Positions 32,804-41,179 of a stretch of DNA of 64,000 bases are shown piece by piece; position 1 is the stretch's first letter; each line of letters opens with the position of its first letter. The translations under genes were made by a program, and so were the position numbers. The notes beneath the pieces are model-generated. The model was not told the origin of the DNA, made no database searches, and worked only from the letters and a program-made list of their open reading frames with translations. Source of the stretch: Amycolatopsis pretoriensis (GTDB lineage Bacteria; Actinomycetota; Actinomycetes; Mycobacteriales; Pseudonocardiaceae); assembly GCF_900107925.1 (NCBI RefSeq), contig NZ_FNUJ01000009.1, positions 124,001-188,000 of the forward strand. Direction: 5' to 3'.

Positions 32804-33487
32804 TCACCAGGGGACGGTCTCGCCGTCGCGGTCCAGGTAGTCGAGGCCGGGCTTGCCGACCTTGCCCAGCAGGACGTCCACGAGCAGCGGCGCGGACTCC
32901 TCGACGGTGAACGGAGCTTGGTCACCGCCGAGGGCGGTGCGGATCCAGCCGGGGGCCAGGAGCAGCAGCGCCCGTTCGGTCCGCCGGGCCGCGTAGCCGC
33001 GCACGAACATGTTCAGCGCCGCTTTGCTGCCGCGGTAGAGCTCGCGGGAGCCGGTCACGTTGTTCGTGATGCTGCCCTGTCCGGACGACATGACCCCGAT
33101 GAGCCCGTCGGTGCGCACGAAGTCTTCGAGCGCCTCGATGACGCGCAGGGGGCCGAGGGCGTTGGTGACCATCACGTCGACGAAGTCGGCGGCCGGGACC
33201 GCGCCGATCGGGGTGTCCTGGTTGCTCGCGGTGCCGGCGTTGACGAAGAGCACGTCGAGCCGGCGGCCGGCGAGCCGCGCGCGCAGGGGCGGCAGCTGCT
33301 CGGGCGTGGTGGTGTCGAGGTGTTCCACCTCGACGCGGCCGTCCGAGGCGTCCGCCAGGTCGTGCAGCGGCGTCCGGGCGTCCGGGTCGCGGACCGTGCC
33401 GATCACCTGCCACCCGCGGGTGACCAGTTCGGCGGCGATCGCGTACCCCAGACCGCGCGACGCTCCGACGATGAGGGCGGTTTTCAT
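32804..33487 (-). CDS. Short-chain dehydrogenase/reductase
   Basis: A 227-residue classical SDR. The cofactor loop is IVGASRGLGYAIAAELVTRG, the NAG-type strand is VLFVNAGTASNQ, the catalytic Ser is within VMSSGQGSITNN, and the active site Tyr/Lys is YRGSKAALNMF. After that comes LAPGWIRTALGG. The substrate is not predictable. It is divergent from the two-module Lrp-type regulator 108 bases away, which may control it. The convergent neighbour is purE. Confidence 0.92.
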   Translation of the reverse strand: MKTALIVGASRGLGYAIAAELVTRGWQVIGTVRDPDARTPLHDLADASDGRVEVEHLDTTTPEQLPPLRARLAGRRLDVLFVNAGTASNQDTPIGAVPAADFVDVMVTNALGPLRVIEALEDFVRTDGLIGVMSSGQGSITNNVTGSRELYRGSKAALNMFVRGYAARRTERALLLLAPGWIRTALGGDQAPFTVEESAPLLVDVLLGKVGKPGLDYLDRDGETVPW

Positions 33488-33567
33488 GGGCTGGTTCCCT
33501 TCGTTGCGGTTGCGTGCCGAGTGTTGCCCCGGTCGCGTCGCCGGGGTGCGTGCCCGGCTCGGTTCTG

Positions 33568-33573
33568 TAGGAT
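33568..33573 (+). promoter_or_regulatory. -10 element of the Lrp-type regulator gene
   Basis: TAGGAT lies 22 bases before the ATG at 33596, in the 108-base divergent gap shared with the SDR gene. No convincing -35 is visible. Confidence 0.35.
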
Positions 33574-33595
33574 TGCCCCGATTTCGGGGGTGCTC

Positions 33596-34603
33596 ATGAC
33601 CGAATCCATCGATGTGCAGCCCGACGATGTGCGTCTCATCCGGGCGCTGCAGGTCGCTCCGCGGGCGTCGTTCGCCTCGATCGCGGCCGTGCTCGGCGTC
33701 ACCGAGGCGGCCGTCGCCCGGCGGTACCGGCGGCTGCGGGCGGACGGCGTCGTCCGGGTGGCGGGCATCGTCGACCCGGGGGCGCTGGGGCAGAGCAAGT
33801 GGATGCTCCGGCTGCGCTGCCGGCCGGGTGCCGTCGAGGCGATCGCCGACGGGCTCGCGAAGCGGGAGGACGTCAGCTGGGTGGCGCTGTGCGCGGGGGG
33901 CTCGGAGATCACCTGCGCGGTCCGCTCGCGGTCCCGGGAGGCGCGGGACGACCTGCTCGGCCGGCGCCTCCCGCGGACGGCGGCGGTCCTGGACATCCAC
34001 GCGGCCGCGATGCTGCGGCAGTTCGTCGGCGGCCGGGGCCACTACTGGGTCGCCCTGCGCGGCACGCTGACCGAGGAGCAGGAGGCGGCACTCGGCGGCG
34101 ACGCGCCGTTCACGGAGTCGCCCGTGGTGGCCCGCGACCCCGTCCGGCTGACCGCCGAGGACGAGCGGGTGCTGGCCGTCCTGGCCGAGGACGGCCGGGC
34201 GCCCTTGGTCGACCTCGCCGAGGCGGCGAACCTGACCCCGGGCCGCGTCTCACGCCGGCTGCGGACGCTGGTCGACCGCCGGGTGGTCCACATCGACGTC
34301 GAGCTGGCGGCGACGGCGCTGGGCTACCACGCCGGGGCGAACCTGTGGTTGCGCGTGCACCCGTCGGCGGTCAAGAGCGTCGGGCGCGCGCTGGCCCGGG
34401 AGCCCGAGATCGCGTTCGCCGCGGCGGTGTCCGGACCGCACAACCTCCACGCCGTCGCGCACTGCCACGACCTGGACGAGCTGTTCGAGTTCACGTCCGA
34501 CCGCATCGGTTCGCTGGCCGGCGTGCAGAGCATGGAGGTTTCCCCGCTGCTGCGGCACGTCAAGCAGGCCGGCACCCGGCTCTCCGGTGACCGGCTAGCT
34601 TGA
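33596..34603 (+). CDS. Lrp/AsnC-family regulator with two fused modules
   Basis: A 335-residue protein, about twice the length of ordinary Lrp. Each half carries an AsnC helix-turn-helix plus an effector (RAM-like) part. Module 1 has DVRLIRALQVAPRASFASIA and GVTEAAVARRYRRLRADGVV, and module 2 has DERVLAVLAEDGRAPLVDLA and LTPGRVSRRLRTLVDRRVV. Fused Lrp proteins are common in actinobacteria and usually control neighbouring genes. Here the divergent SDR is the prime candidate. The 3' end overlaps the convergent ligase gene by 9 bases. A GTG two codons earlier is an alternative start. Confidence 0.9.
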   Translation: MTESIDVQPDDVRLIRALQVAPRASFASIAAVLGVTEAAVARRYRRLRADGVVRVAGIVDPGALGQSKWMLRLRCRPGAVEAIADGLAKREDVSWVALCAGGSEITCAVRSRSREARDDLLGRRLPRTAAVLDIHAAAMLRQFVGGRGHYWVALRGTLTEEQEAALGGDAPFTESPVVARDPVRLTAEDERVLAVLAEDGRAPLVDLAEAANLTPGRVSRRLRTLVDRRVVHIDVELAATALGYHAGANLWLRVHPSAVKSVGRALAREPEIAFAAAVSGPHNLHAVAHCHDLDELFEFTSDRIGSLAGVQSMEVSPLLRHVKQAGTRLSGDRLA

Positions 34604-36259
34604 GAGCTGGTCGCGCAGCTGCCGCTTGAGCACCTTCCCGGCGGCGGACACCGGGATCTGCTCGACGACGTGCACCTCCCGCAACCGCTTGTACGGCAGC
34701 ACCTTCTCGTTCACGGCGGCCATCAGCTCGTCGGCGTCCAGCGGGCCGCGCGGGACGACGAACGCCACCGGCAGCTCGCCGACCTCGACGTCCGGGCGGC
34801 CCACCACGGCCGCCGCCGCGACGCCGGGCATCGTGATCAGCAGCTCCTCCAGCTCGCGCGGGAAGACGTTGTACCCCTTGTACAGCAGCATGTCCTTCTT
34901 GCGGTCCACGATGGACAGGTAGCCGTCGGCGTCGAGGATGCCGATGTCGCCAGTGTGGAGCCAGCCGTCGACGAGCGCGGCCGCCGTCTCCTCGGGACGG
35001 TTGCGGTAGCCCTGCATGATCTGCGGGCCGCGCAGGCAGACCTCGCCCTTCTCGCCCGCCGGGAGCGGCTCCTCGCCGCCCTCGGCCGGGACGACCTTGA
35101 CCTCGGTGTCGAAGATCGGGACGCCCACCGAGCCGACCTTGCGCGTGCCGGAGGTGTACGTCGGCGAGATGACCGCGCCCATCGTCGCCTCGGTGAGGCC
35201 GTAGCCCTCGCTGACCACCACGCCCGGGAAGCGCTCGCGCAGCGCGTTGATCATCGCGTGGTTCATCGGCGCGGCGCCCGAGCCGATCGAGCGCACCGAA
35301 GACAGGTCCGCCGTGTGGAACGACGGCGTCGCGAGCAGCGCGGCGAACAGCGCGGGCGCGCCGCCGATGCCGGTGATGCGCAGCCGTTCGGCGTCGGCGA
35401 CGTACGCGGGCGGGTCGAAGCGCGAGTGGAGGACGATCGTCGTGCCGGCCATCACCGCCGCGTTCAGGCCGCCGATGATGCCCATCGCGTGGAACCACGG
35501 CGTCAGGTTGATCGCGACGCCGGTGCCCAGGCGCGTCGGCCACTCGTCCTCGCTGCCGATCTGGTCGAGGGTGATGTCGCCGTGGTCGTCGAGCGCCGGG
35601 ACCGAGCCGCTGCCCCAGCACGAGTGCTGCAGGGTGTTGACCACGACGTTGCGGTGCGTGAGCCGGACGCCCTTCGATCGGCCGGTGGTGCCGCCGGTGT
35701 AGGCGAGGTGCGCGAGGTCTTCGTGGATCACCGTGCCGGCGTCCGGACGCGTCTCCGGGTGGCCGGCCTGGAACGCCTCGAACTCGAACCCGCCGTAGGG
35801 CAGGTCGCCGGTCGGCTCGACCACGACGGTCAGCCGCGCCGGGATCCGGTCGGCGACGCTCGCCAGCGCGCCCGCGACCGGCCCGAACGTCACGACGGCG
35901 GCGGCCTCGCAGTCGGTGAGCTGGAAGGCGAGGTCGTCCGGCGGGAGCAGCGGGTTGGCCGGGCTGAAGGTGGCCCCGGCCAGCAGGGTGCCGTAGTAGG
36001 CGACCGGGAAGGCGAGGCAGTTGGGCAGGTGCAGCGCGACGACGTCGCCGCGGCCGATGCCTTGCGCCCGCAGTGCGTGGGCGAAGCGGCAGGCCGCGCG
36101 GTAGGTCTCGGCGAAGGTGAGGCTGCGGCCGTCGTGGGCGAAGGCGGTCCGGTCGCCCCAGCGCGCGGCGCCCGCGGCGAGGATCGAACCGACCGGGACT
36201 TCGGGGTAGTCGAGGGAGGCGGGCAAACCGGGCGGCGTCGTCGGCGCGGTGAGCGGCAT
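34595..36259 (-). CDS. Acyl-CoA ligase (AMP-binding, 4-coumarate/fatty acid type)
   Basis: A 554-residue adenylate-forming ligase that activates a carboxylic acid with ATP and CoA. The phosphate loop is LAYTGGTTGRSKGVRLTHRN (A3), followed by NLTPWFHAMG (A4), VSEGYGLTEATMG (A5), GWLHTGDIGILDADGYL (A7), DRKKDMLLYKGYNVFPRELE (A8) and the catalytic Lys in PVSAAGKVLKRQL (A10). Substrate class is unclear. I use the ATG at 36259, 7 bases after AAGG. It is divergent from fadE25, and a TetR-like palindrome lies between them, so both may serve one acyl-CoA pathway. Confidence 0.93.
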   Translation of the reverse strand: MPLTAPTTPPGLPASLDYPEVPVGSILAAGAARWGDRTAFAHDGRSLTFAETYRAACRFAHALRAQGIGRGDVVALHLPNCLAFPVAYYGTLLAGATFSPANPLLPPDDLAFQLTDCEAAAVVTFGPVAGALASVADRIPARLTVVVEPTGDLPYGGFEFEAFQAGHPETRPDAGTVIHEDLAHLAYTGGTTGRSKGVRLTHRNVVVNTLQHSCWGSGSVPALDDHGDITLDQIGSEDEWPTRLGTGVAINLTPWFHAMGIIGGLNAAVMAGTTIVLHSRFDPPAYVADAERLRITGIGGAPALFAALLATPSFHTADLSSVRSIGSGAAPMNHAMINALRERFPGVVVSEGYGLTEATMGAVISPTYTSGTRKVGSVGVPIFDTEVKVVPAEGGEEPLPAGEKGEVCLRGPQIMQGYRNRPEETAAALVDGWLHTGDIGILDADGYLSIVDRKKDMLLYKGYNVFPRELEELLITMPGVAAAAVVGRPDVEVGELPVAFVVPRGPLDADELMAAVNEKVLPYKRLREVHVVEQIPVSAAGKVLKRQLRDQLSS

Positions 36260-36310
36260 CACTCGACCTTACGAATTCTGCGGTCCACGACACAAGGACG
36301 CAGCCGCTCG

Positions 36311-36326
36311 GTGAACGAGCGCTAAC
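36311..36326. promoter_or_regulatory. TetR-type operator between ligase and acyl-CoA dehydrogenase
   Basis: The 16 bases fit GTNANCG-NN-CGNTNAC, a quasi-palindrome of the form recognised by TetR regulators of acyl-CoA metabolism. An overlapping CGCTC...GAGCG repeat (36305-36321) shares the centre region. It lies 51 bases before the ligase start on one side and 43 bases before the dehydrogenase start on the other. No TetR gene is near. Confidence 0.45.
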
Positions 36327-36369
36327 ATCGAGCAGGACTCTCCCGACGTCGTAGAGAAGGTGACCCGAA

Positions 36370-37527
36370 GTGACCGACGGCCTGTACCAGCTTGCCGAGG
36401 AGCACGAGGAGCTGCGGGCCGCGGTCCGGGCCCTGGCCGAGAAGGAGATCGCGCCGTACGCGGCCGAGGTCGACGAGAACGAGCGCTACCCGATCGAGGC
36501 GTACAACGCGCTGGTCAAGTCCGGGTTCAACGCCGTCCACATCGGCGAGGAGTACGACGGCCAGGGCGCGGACGCCGTCGGCGCCTGCATCGTGATCGAA
36601 GAGGTCGCGCGCGTCGACGCGTCGGCGTCGCTGATCCCGGCGGTCAACAAGCTCGGCACGCAGCCGATCATCCTGTCCGGTTCGGAGAGCGTGAAGAAGC
36701 TGGTGCTGCCCTCGATCGCGTCGGGCGAGGCTTCGGCGTCGTACGCGCTGTCGGAGCGCGAGGCCGGCTCGGACACGGCCTCGATGCGCACGCGCGCCCG
36801 CCTCGACGGCGACCACTGGGTGCTCAACGGCACCAAGTGCTGGATCACCAACGCGGGCGAGTCGTCCTGGTACACGGTGATGGCGGTGACCGACCCGGAC
36901 GCGGAGAAGAAGGCCAACGGCATCTCGGCGTTCGTCGTGCACAAGGACGACCCGGGCTTCTCGGTGGGCCCGAAGGAGAAGAAGCTCGGCATCAAGGGCT
37001 CGCCGACGCGTGAGATCTACTTCGAGAACTGCACGATCCCGGAGGACCGCATCATCGGCGAGCCGGGCACGGGGTTGAAGACGGCGCTGCGGACGCTGGA
37101 CCACACCCGGCCGACGATCGGTGCGCAGGCGTTGGGTATCGCCCAGGGTGCTTTGGACGCCGCGGTGGCTTACGTGAAGGACCGCCGGCAGTTCGGGAAG
37201 TCGATCGCCGAGTTCCAGGGTGTTCAGTTCATGCTGGCCGACATGGGGACCAAGATCGAGGCCGCTCGTCATTTGGTTTACGCCTCGGCGGCGGCTTCCG
37301 AGCGCGGGGACAAGCGGGCCGGGTTCATGGCTTCGGCTGCGAAGGCTTACGCGTCCGATATCGCCATGGAGGTGACCACGGATGCCGTGCAGCTGTTCGG
37401 TGGGGCCGGCTACACGCGGGACTTCCCGGTCGAGCGCATGATGCGGGACGCGAAGATCACGCAGATTTACGAGGGCACCAACCAGATTCAGAAGGTTGTT
37501 ATGGCCCGGGCGCTGCTCAAGGGTTGA
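36370..37527 (+). CDS. fadE25: Acyl-CoA dehydrogenase, FadE25-like
   Basis: A 385-residue FAD enzyme introducing the alpha,beta double bond in acyl-CoA. The family signatures are ASYALSEREAGSDTASMRTR and QLFGGAGYTRDFPVERMMRD, with the catalytic Glu in IYEGTNQIQKV. Long blocks (IVIEEVARVDASASLIPAVN, DHTRPTIGAQALGIAQGALD) match mycobacterial FadE25 as I remember it. The gene sits near purE in both organisms, so I use that name. The start is a GTG. A strong terminator follows. Third-position G+C falls slightly toward the 3' end. Confidence 0.92.
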   Translation: MTDGLYQLAEEHEELRAAVRALAEKEIAPYAAEVDENERYPIEAYNALVKSGFNAVHIGEEYDGQGADAVGACIVIEEVARVDASASLIPAVNKLGTQPIILSGSESVKKLVLPSIASGEASASYALSEREAGSDTASMRTRARLDGDHWVLNGTKCWITNAGESSWYTVMAVTDPDAEKKANGISAFVVHKDDPGFSVGPKEKKLGIKGSPTREIYFENCTIPEDRIIGEPGTGLKTALRTLDHTRPTIGAQALGIAQGALDAAVAYVKDRRQFGKSIAEFQGVQFMLADMGTKIEAARHLVYASAAASERGDKRAGFMASAAKAYASDIAMEVTTDAVQLFGGAGYTRDFPVERMMRDAKITQIYEGTNQIQKVVMARALLKG

Positions 37528-37539
37528 TCTCGGAAATCG

Positions 37540-37578
37540 AAACGGCCTCCGGTGCGATACGCACCGGGGGCCGTTTTT
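37540..37578 (+). terminator. Intrinsic terminator after fadE25
   Basis: AACGGCC-x-CCGGTGC pairs with GCACCGG-x-GGCCGTT around a short loop, followed by TTTTT. The stem is about 14 pairs with one mismatch. It separates fadE25 from the RidA-like gene. This is one of the few sites in the window with a true T-tract. Confidence 0.85.
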
Positions 37579-37592
37579 GACAGACTCCGGTC

Positions 37593-37991
37593 ATGACACT
37601 TGAGCTCATCAACCCGTCCGGCTTGCCCGTGCCCGACACCTACACGCAGGTCGTGGTGGCGACCGGGAGCAGATTGGTGTTCATCGCCGGCCAGGAGCCC
37701 GAGGACGCGGAAGGGCGCCTCGTCGGCCCTGGAGACTTTGCTGTCCAGGCCCGGCAGGTGTTCGTCAACCTCGGCCGGGCGCTGACCGCTGCCGGGGCTG
37801 CGCCTGATCAGGTCGCCCGGATCACGATCTACGTTGTCGGCTACGAGCGGGATGAGCACTTGCCGGTGATCGAAGAGGCGCGGGTTTCGCTGTTCGGGGG
37901 GCACAAGCCGGCTGACTCGCTGATCGGGGTGCATCGTTTGTCGCCCGGGTATTTGATCGAGGTTGAGGCGATTGCGGTCACCGGTAAGTGA
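37593..37991 (+). CDS. RidA/YjgF-family protein lacking the catalytic arginine
   Basis: A 132-residue member of the Rid superfamily. The fold is recognised by LVFIAGQEPEDAEGRLVGPG, VQARQVFVNLGRALTAAGAA and the final strand LIEVEAIAVTG. Active RidA deaminates enamine/imine intermediates using an Arg in a PARS-type motif. Here the equivalent reads PADS (106-109), with Asp in place of Arg, so imine deamination is unlikely and it belongs to one of the divergent Rid groups. It starts 15 bases after the fadE25 terminator and probably has its own promoter inside that region. Confidence 0.85.
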   Translation: MTLELINPSGLPVPDTYTQVVVATGSRLVFIAGQEPEDAEGRLVGPGDFAVQARQVFVNLGRALTAAGAAPDQVARITIYVVGYERDEHLPVIEEARVSLFGGHKPADSLIGVHRLSPGYLIEVEAIAVTGK

Positions 37992-38089
37992 TTGAAGCCG
38001 GGCGCGGGATTTTTGCGAGAAGTTCAGGTGGCTTCGCGACCCCCTGAAACTCGCTTTGGTCTCCGCCACCCCGATGCCTGATTGTAACT

Positions 38090-38148
38090 ACGGCCGGCGG
38101 TACCGCGTCAAGGCGGGAAAGATGCCTTGACCCGGCACCGCCGGCCGT
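38090..38148. terminator. Large hairpin in the RidA-lipase gap
   Basis: Two 25-base arms (38090-38114 and 38124-38148) pair at 23 of 25 positions around a 9-base loop. There is no T-tract. As part of the 419-base gene-free stretch 37992-38410 it could end RidA transcription or form a structured RNA. Short open frames across it are not convincing. Confidence 0.6.
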
Positions 38149-38212
38149 GTTGGGGCTTTGGATCGGGGTTGCGGGGAGGTCTGGTTCTCGGGCCGGTTCC
38201 TTTTGTGCCTCG

Positions 38213-38241
38213 GCCCCCGGTGGGACCTCACCGGGGGCTTT
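38213..38241 (+). terminator. Second hairpin with short T-run
   Basis: GCCCCCGGTG pairs perfectly with CACCGGGGGC around a 6-base loop, followed by TTT. It lies 65 bases after the large hairpin. Together they suggest strong insulation between RidA and lipase. A further small palindrome (38273-38288) follows. The rest of the gap holds only the lipase promoter region. Confidence 0.6.
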
Positions 38242-38410
38242 GGCTTGCCGGCACCTTGTCGACACCACGTCACGTGCGGTGCCGCACGGCTTCTACCAGG
38301 TCGAACTCGGGAAGAAAATGACCCACCAGGGGGAGTGTCCGGACATGTTACCCGCGCGTTAACTCATCGGTGACGCGGATCACCATCGGTTCACAGAGAG
38401 GTGAAACGAG

Positions 38411-39340
38411 ATGGGTGCGACTACGCGCAGGTGGCTCACGGCGGCCGTCTCCCTGGGGGCGGCTCTCCTGCTGGGGGCCGGGACCGCTCAAGCTTCCGGC
38501 AAAGAACCCACCGGGCCCGTTCAGCCCAACATTCTCACCGCCGCGGTCTACTCGCTCGGCAACCCGACCATCGCTCCTCCCGGCGCCAACGACTGGGACT
38601 GCAAACCCAGCGCCGCTCATCCCAATCCCGTCCTGCTCTCCAACGGGACCACCGCCAACGCCTACGAAAACTGGGCCAACCTCTCCTGGAAACTCGCCAA
38701 CGCCGGCTACTGCGTCTTCGCCGGGAACTTCGGCGGGGCTCCCGGCTCCTTCCTGCAGACCGTCGGGCCCGTTGCCGACACCACGAAAGCGCTTGCCGCC
38801 TTCGGGGACAAGATCCTGGCGACGACCGGGGCCGCGAAGCTCGACGTTGTCGGGCACTCCCAAGGCGGGATGAACGTGCGGTACTGGATCAAGTACCTCG
38901 GCGGCGCGACCAAGATCAGCCGGCTCGTGGGGCTCTCGCCCTCCAACCACGGGACCGATCTCTTCGGCCTGCTCAGCACCCTCGAAATGATCCCCGGTGT
39001 GCCCGCCGCTCTCGGGACCGTCTGCCAAGCCTGCAACGAACAGGCCGTCGGCTCGGACTTCCTCACCCAGCTCAACTCCGGGGGCGAAACCGTCGATGGC
39101 ATCCAGTACACCGTCATCCAGACCCGGTACGACGATGTCGTCACGCCCTACACCAGTGCGTTCCTCAAAGCCGGACCCAACGTCAAGAACATCCTGCTGC
39201 AGAACGTCTGCGGGCTCGACTTCACCGACCACCTCGGCATCACCTACGACCCCGTCGCCGAGGGGCTCGTCCTCAACGCGCTCGACCCGGCCCACGCCAA
39301 GACGCCTCCGTGCGTGCCCGTGCCGCCGGTGATCAGCTGA
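38411..39340 (+). CDS. Secreted class 2 lipase
   Basis: A 309-residue exported alpha/beta hydrolase. The signal peptide is about residues 1-28 (RRWLTAAVSLGAALLLGAGT, cleavage after AQA). The nucleophile elbow is VVGHSQGGMNVRYW with Ser150, and the acid is Asp241/242 in TRYDDVVTPY. The His is His274 in FTDHLGI. Cys64/101 and Cys205/208/267 suggest disulfides. It should hydrolyse triacylglycerols or esters outside the cell. GAGAGG is placed before the ATG. A GC-rich hairpin follows the gene. Confidence 0.93.
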   Translation: MGATTRRWLTAAVSLGAALLLGAGTAQASGKEPTGPVQPNILTAAVYSLGNPTIAPPGANDWDCKPSAAHPNPVLLSNGTTANAYENWANLSWKLANAGYCVFAGNFGGAPGSFLQTVGPVADTTKALAAFGDKILATTGAAKLDVVGHSQGGMNVRYWIKYLGGATKISRLVGLSPSNHGTDLFGLLSTLEMIPGVPAALGTVCQACNEQAVGSDFLTQLNSGGETVDGIQYTVIQTRYDDVVTPYTSAFLKAGPNVKNILLQNVCGLDFTDHLGITYDPVAEGLVLNALDPAHAKTPPCVPVPPVIS

Positions 39341-39363
39341 GCTTTGCCACATGAGACATAACC

Positions 39364-39396
39364 CACCGCCGGGGCGGATTCGCGCCCCGGCGGTGT
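39364..39396. terminator. GC-rich hairpin after lipase
   Basis: CACCGCCGGGGCG and CGCCCCGGCGGTG form a perfect 13-base stem with a 6-base loop, 23 bases after the lipase stop. It has no T-tract, as usual in this genome. It ends 12 bases before the next start codon. Confidence 0.7.
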
Positions 39397-39408
39397 CACT
39401 CTCGAAGC

Positions 39409-39834
39409 ATGTACTGGCCGGTTCCGGCGTCCTGGACGCCCCACGACGAAGCCGAGCTGGTCGCCGGCTGGCGGCTGTGGCTCGAGCTGTCCGATCGCGC
39501 CTGGCCGACGGCCGCCTGGGATGGCACGCCCGCCGGTGCGGTCCTCCAGCTGCGGGAACTGCTCGCCGCCTGTGATGAGATCGAGACGGCCTATCGGGCC
39601 GCCTCCGTCGAACCTTCGCCCGGGTTCCTCAGCCTGACCCAGGGCCTCGCCGTCACCGCCGGCTCGGCCATCTCGCTCTGGTTCGACGACTTCGACCAGC
39701 TCGACGGCGAACGCGCCGCCCTGCTGCACGACGACCTCGCGCGCTTCGCCGAACAGGCCGAGGAGGTGCTGACGCTGCTCGCGGTCAACGGCGGCTGGGC
39801 ACGTCTCGACGAAGTCCGGCGCCGGCCCGCTTAG
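39409..39834 (+). CDS. Hypothetical protein (141 residues)
   Basis: A small acidic cytoplasmic protein, rich in Trp, Glu and Ala and predicted mostly helical (ELVAGWRLWLELSDRAW, LRELLAACDEIETAYRA, LLHDDLARFAEQAEEVLTLL). I do not recognise a family. It follows the lipase hairpin and interlocks its stop with the convergent gene (TTAG). Codon bias is that of a real gene. Confidence 0.65.
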   Translation: MYWPVPASWTPHDEAELVAGWRLWLELSDRAWPTAAWDGTPAGAVLQLRELLAACDEIETAYRAASVEPSPGFLSLTQGLAVTAGSAISLWFDDFDQLDGERAALLHDDLARFAEQAEEVLTLLAVNGGWARLDEVRRRPA

Positions 39835-40226
39835 GCCAGCGTCGGGTCCGTGCCGCCGCCCTCGACGAGGCGGAAGCGCGTGCCGCCCAGGTACTGCTCG
39901 AGCGGGCGGTCGAGCGTCAGGTCGGGGCCCGGCTCGAGGGTCCACGCGAGCTCGATCAGCGTGTCGACGTGCTGCCGGCGCTCGATGCGGTGGGCGACCT
40001 CCCCCTCCACCAGTGACCACGTGCCGTCCAGCTCCATCCGCAGCCGCACGGCGAGCCGGCCCGGTTTCGGCTCCGTCCAGTCGAAGCGGTGGACGCAGAA
40101 ACCGGTGCTCCAGCTGGACCAGTACTGCCAGCCCGTCCCGTCGGCGCGGAAGCCGAGCTCGGTGTACTCGGGCGAGCCGGGGTACAGCTCCGACTCCGAC
40201 CAGTAGCCGACCAATCGCGTGTTCAC
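39831..40226 (-). CDS. Hypothetical protein (about 131 residues)
   Basis: A beta-rich protein with many Trp/Tyr/Gly residues (LVGYWSESELYPGSPEY, GTGWQYWSSWSTGFC, FDWTEPKPGRLAVRLRMELD), suggestive of a small lipocalin- or barrel-like fold. I start at the GTG at 40226, where the repetitive beta pattern begins. An in-frame ATG at 40322 would add 32 less typical residues and overlap the divergent gene. No family is recognised. The stop interlocks with the preceding + strand gene. Confidence 0.6.
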   Translation of the reverse strand: MNTRLVGYWSESELYPGSPEYTELGFRADGTGWQYWSSWSTGFCVHRFDWTEPKPGRLAVRLRMELDGTWSLVEGEVAHRIERRQHVDTLIELAWTLEPGPDLTLDRPLEQYLGGTRFRLVEGGGTDPTLA

Positions 40227-40309
40227 CCGGGGATCGTTCCACAGGCACAGCAAGTGATTAGGCCGGTTGGCCCAGCCGACCACGACCCGGAGTGGGTACC
40301 CGAGCAGGC

Positions 40310-41179
40310 ATGAACCGGACATCAGACGGCGCGAACCGGGCCGAGGCGAAGGCCGAAAGAGGCGTGCACCGGACCGAGGCCGACGCCCAGCGGGGCGAGA
40401 AGAGCGACACCGCGCAGCTGCTCGGCCGGATCGGCATGGCCTGCTACGGCGTCGTGCACCTCGTCATCGCCTACCTCGCCGTCCAGGTCGCCTTCGGCGA
40501 CAGTGAACAGGCCGACCAGAAGGGTGCGCTGCAGCAGATCGGCTCGACGGCGTTCGGCCAGGTCCTGCTGTGGATCGTGGCCATCGGGCTCGTCCTGTTC
40601 GGCCTCTGGCAGTTCATGATGGCCGCCACCGGCTACGAGTGGGTCAGCGGCGGGAAGCGGACGCGCAAGCGGATCGGCGCCGTCGCCCGCGGGGTCGTCG
40701 TCATCGTGCTGGGCTTCACCGCCTTCCGGATCGCCACCGGCAGCGGGGGCGGCGGCTCGAGCAGCCAGAAGCAGCAGGAGTTCACCGCCGAGCTGCTGAA
40801 GCTGCCCGCCGGGCCGGCGCTGGTGGTCATCGCCGCGGCGGCTGTCCTCGGGGTCGCCATCGCCGCCGGGGTGAAGGGCTTCAAGAAGAAGTTCCTCGAA
40901 GACCTGAACACGACCGAGCTGCCGGGCAAGACCAAGCGGTGGATCGGCGGCGTCGGCCGGGTCGGCTACCTCGCCAAGGGTGTCGTCCTCGCGATCGTCG
41001 CGATCCTCCTCGCCATCGCCGGGTTCCAGGCCGATCCGAACAAGGCCGGTGGGCTGGACAGCGCCCTCAAGACGCTCGCCGCCCAGCCCTTCGGCACCGT
41101 GCTGCTGACCGTCGTCGCGCTCGGCCTCGCCGCGTTCGGCGCGTACTGCTTCGGCGCGGCCTGGGCGCACAAGCGCTAA
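40310..41179 (+). CDS. DUF1206 membrane protein
   Basis: A 289-residue membrane protein made of three DUF1206 repeats, each with two helices. Repeat starts are marked by GRIGMACYGVVHLVIAYLAV, GAVARGVVVIVLGFTAFRIA and GRVGYLAKGVVLAIVAILLA. A charged N-terminal tail of about 40 residues (EAKAERGVHRTEADAQRGEK) precedes the first helix. The function of DUF1206 is unknown. I use the ATG at 40310 with GAGCAGG upstream. A GTG at 40292 is in frame. The stop interlocks with the convergent TetM-like gene (CTAA). Confidence 0.92.
   Translation: MNRTSDGANRAEAKAERGVHRTEADAQRGEKSDTAQLLGRIGMACYGVVHLVIAYLAVQVAFGDSEQADQKGALQQIGSTAFGQVLLWIVAIGLVLFGLWQFMMAATGYEWVSGGKRTRKRIGAVARGVVVIVLGFTAFRIATGSGGGGSSSQKQQEFTAELLKLPAGPALVVIAAAAVLGVAIAAGVKGFKKKFLEDLNTTELPGKTKRWIGGVGRVGYLAKGVVLAIVAILLAIAGFQADPNKAGGLDSALKTLAAQPFGTVLLTVVALGLAAFGAYCFGAAWAHKR

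Noticed and set aside
37978..38362. Several short open frames in the RidA-lipase gap
   Set aside because: They cross strong hairpins, have no ribosome sites and lack codon bias.
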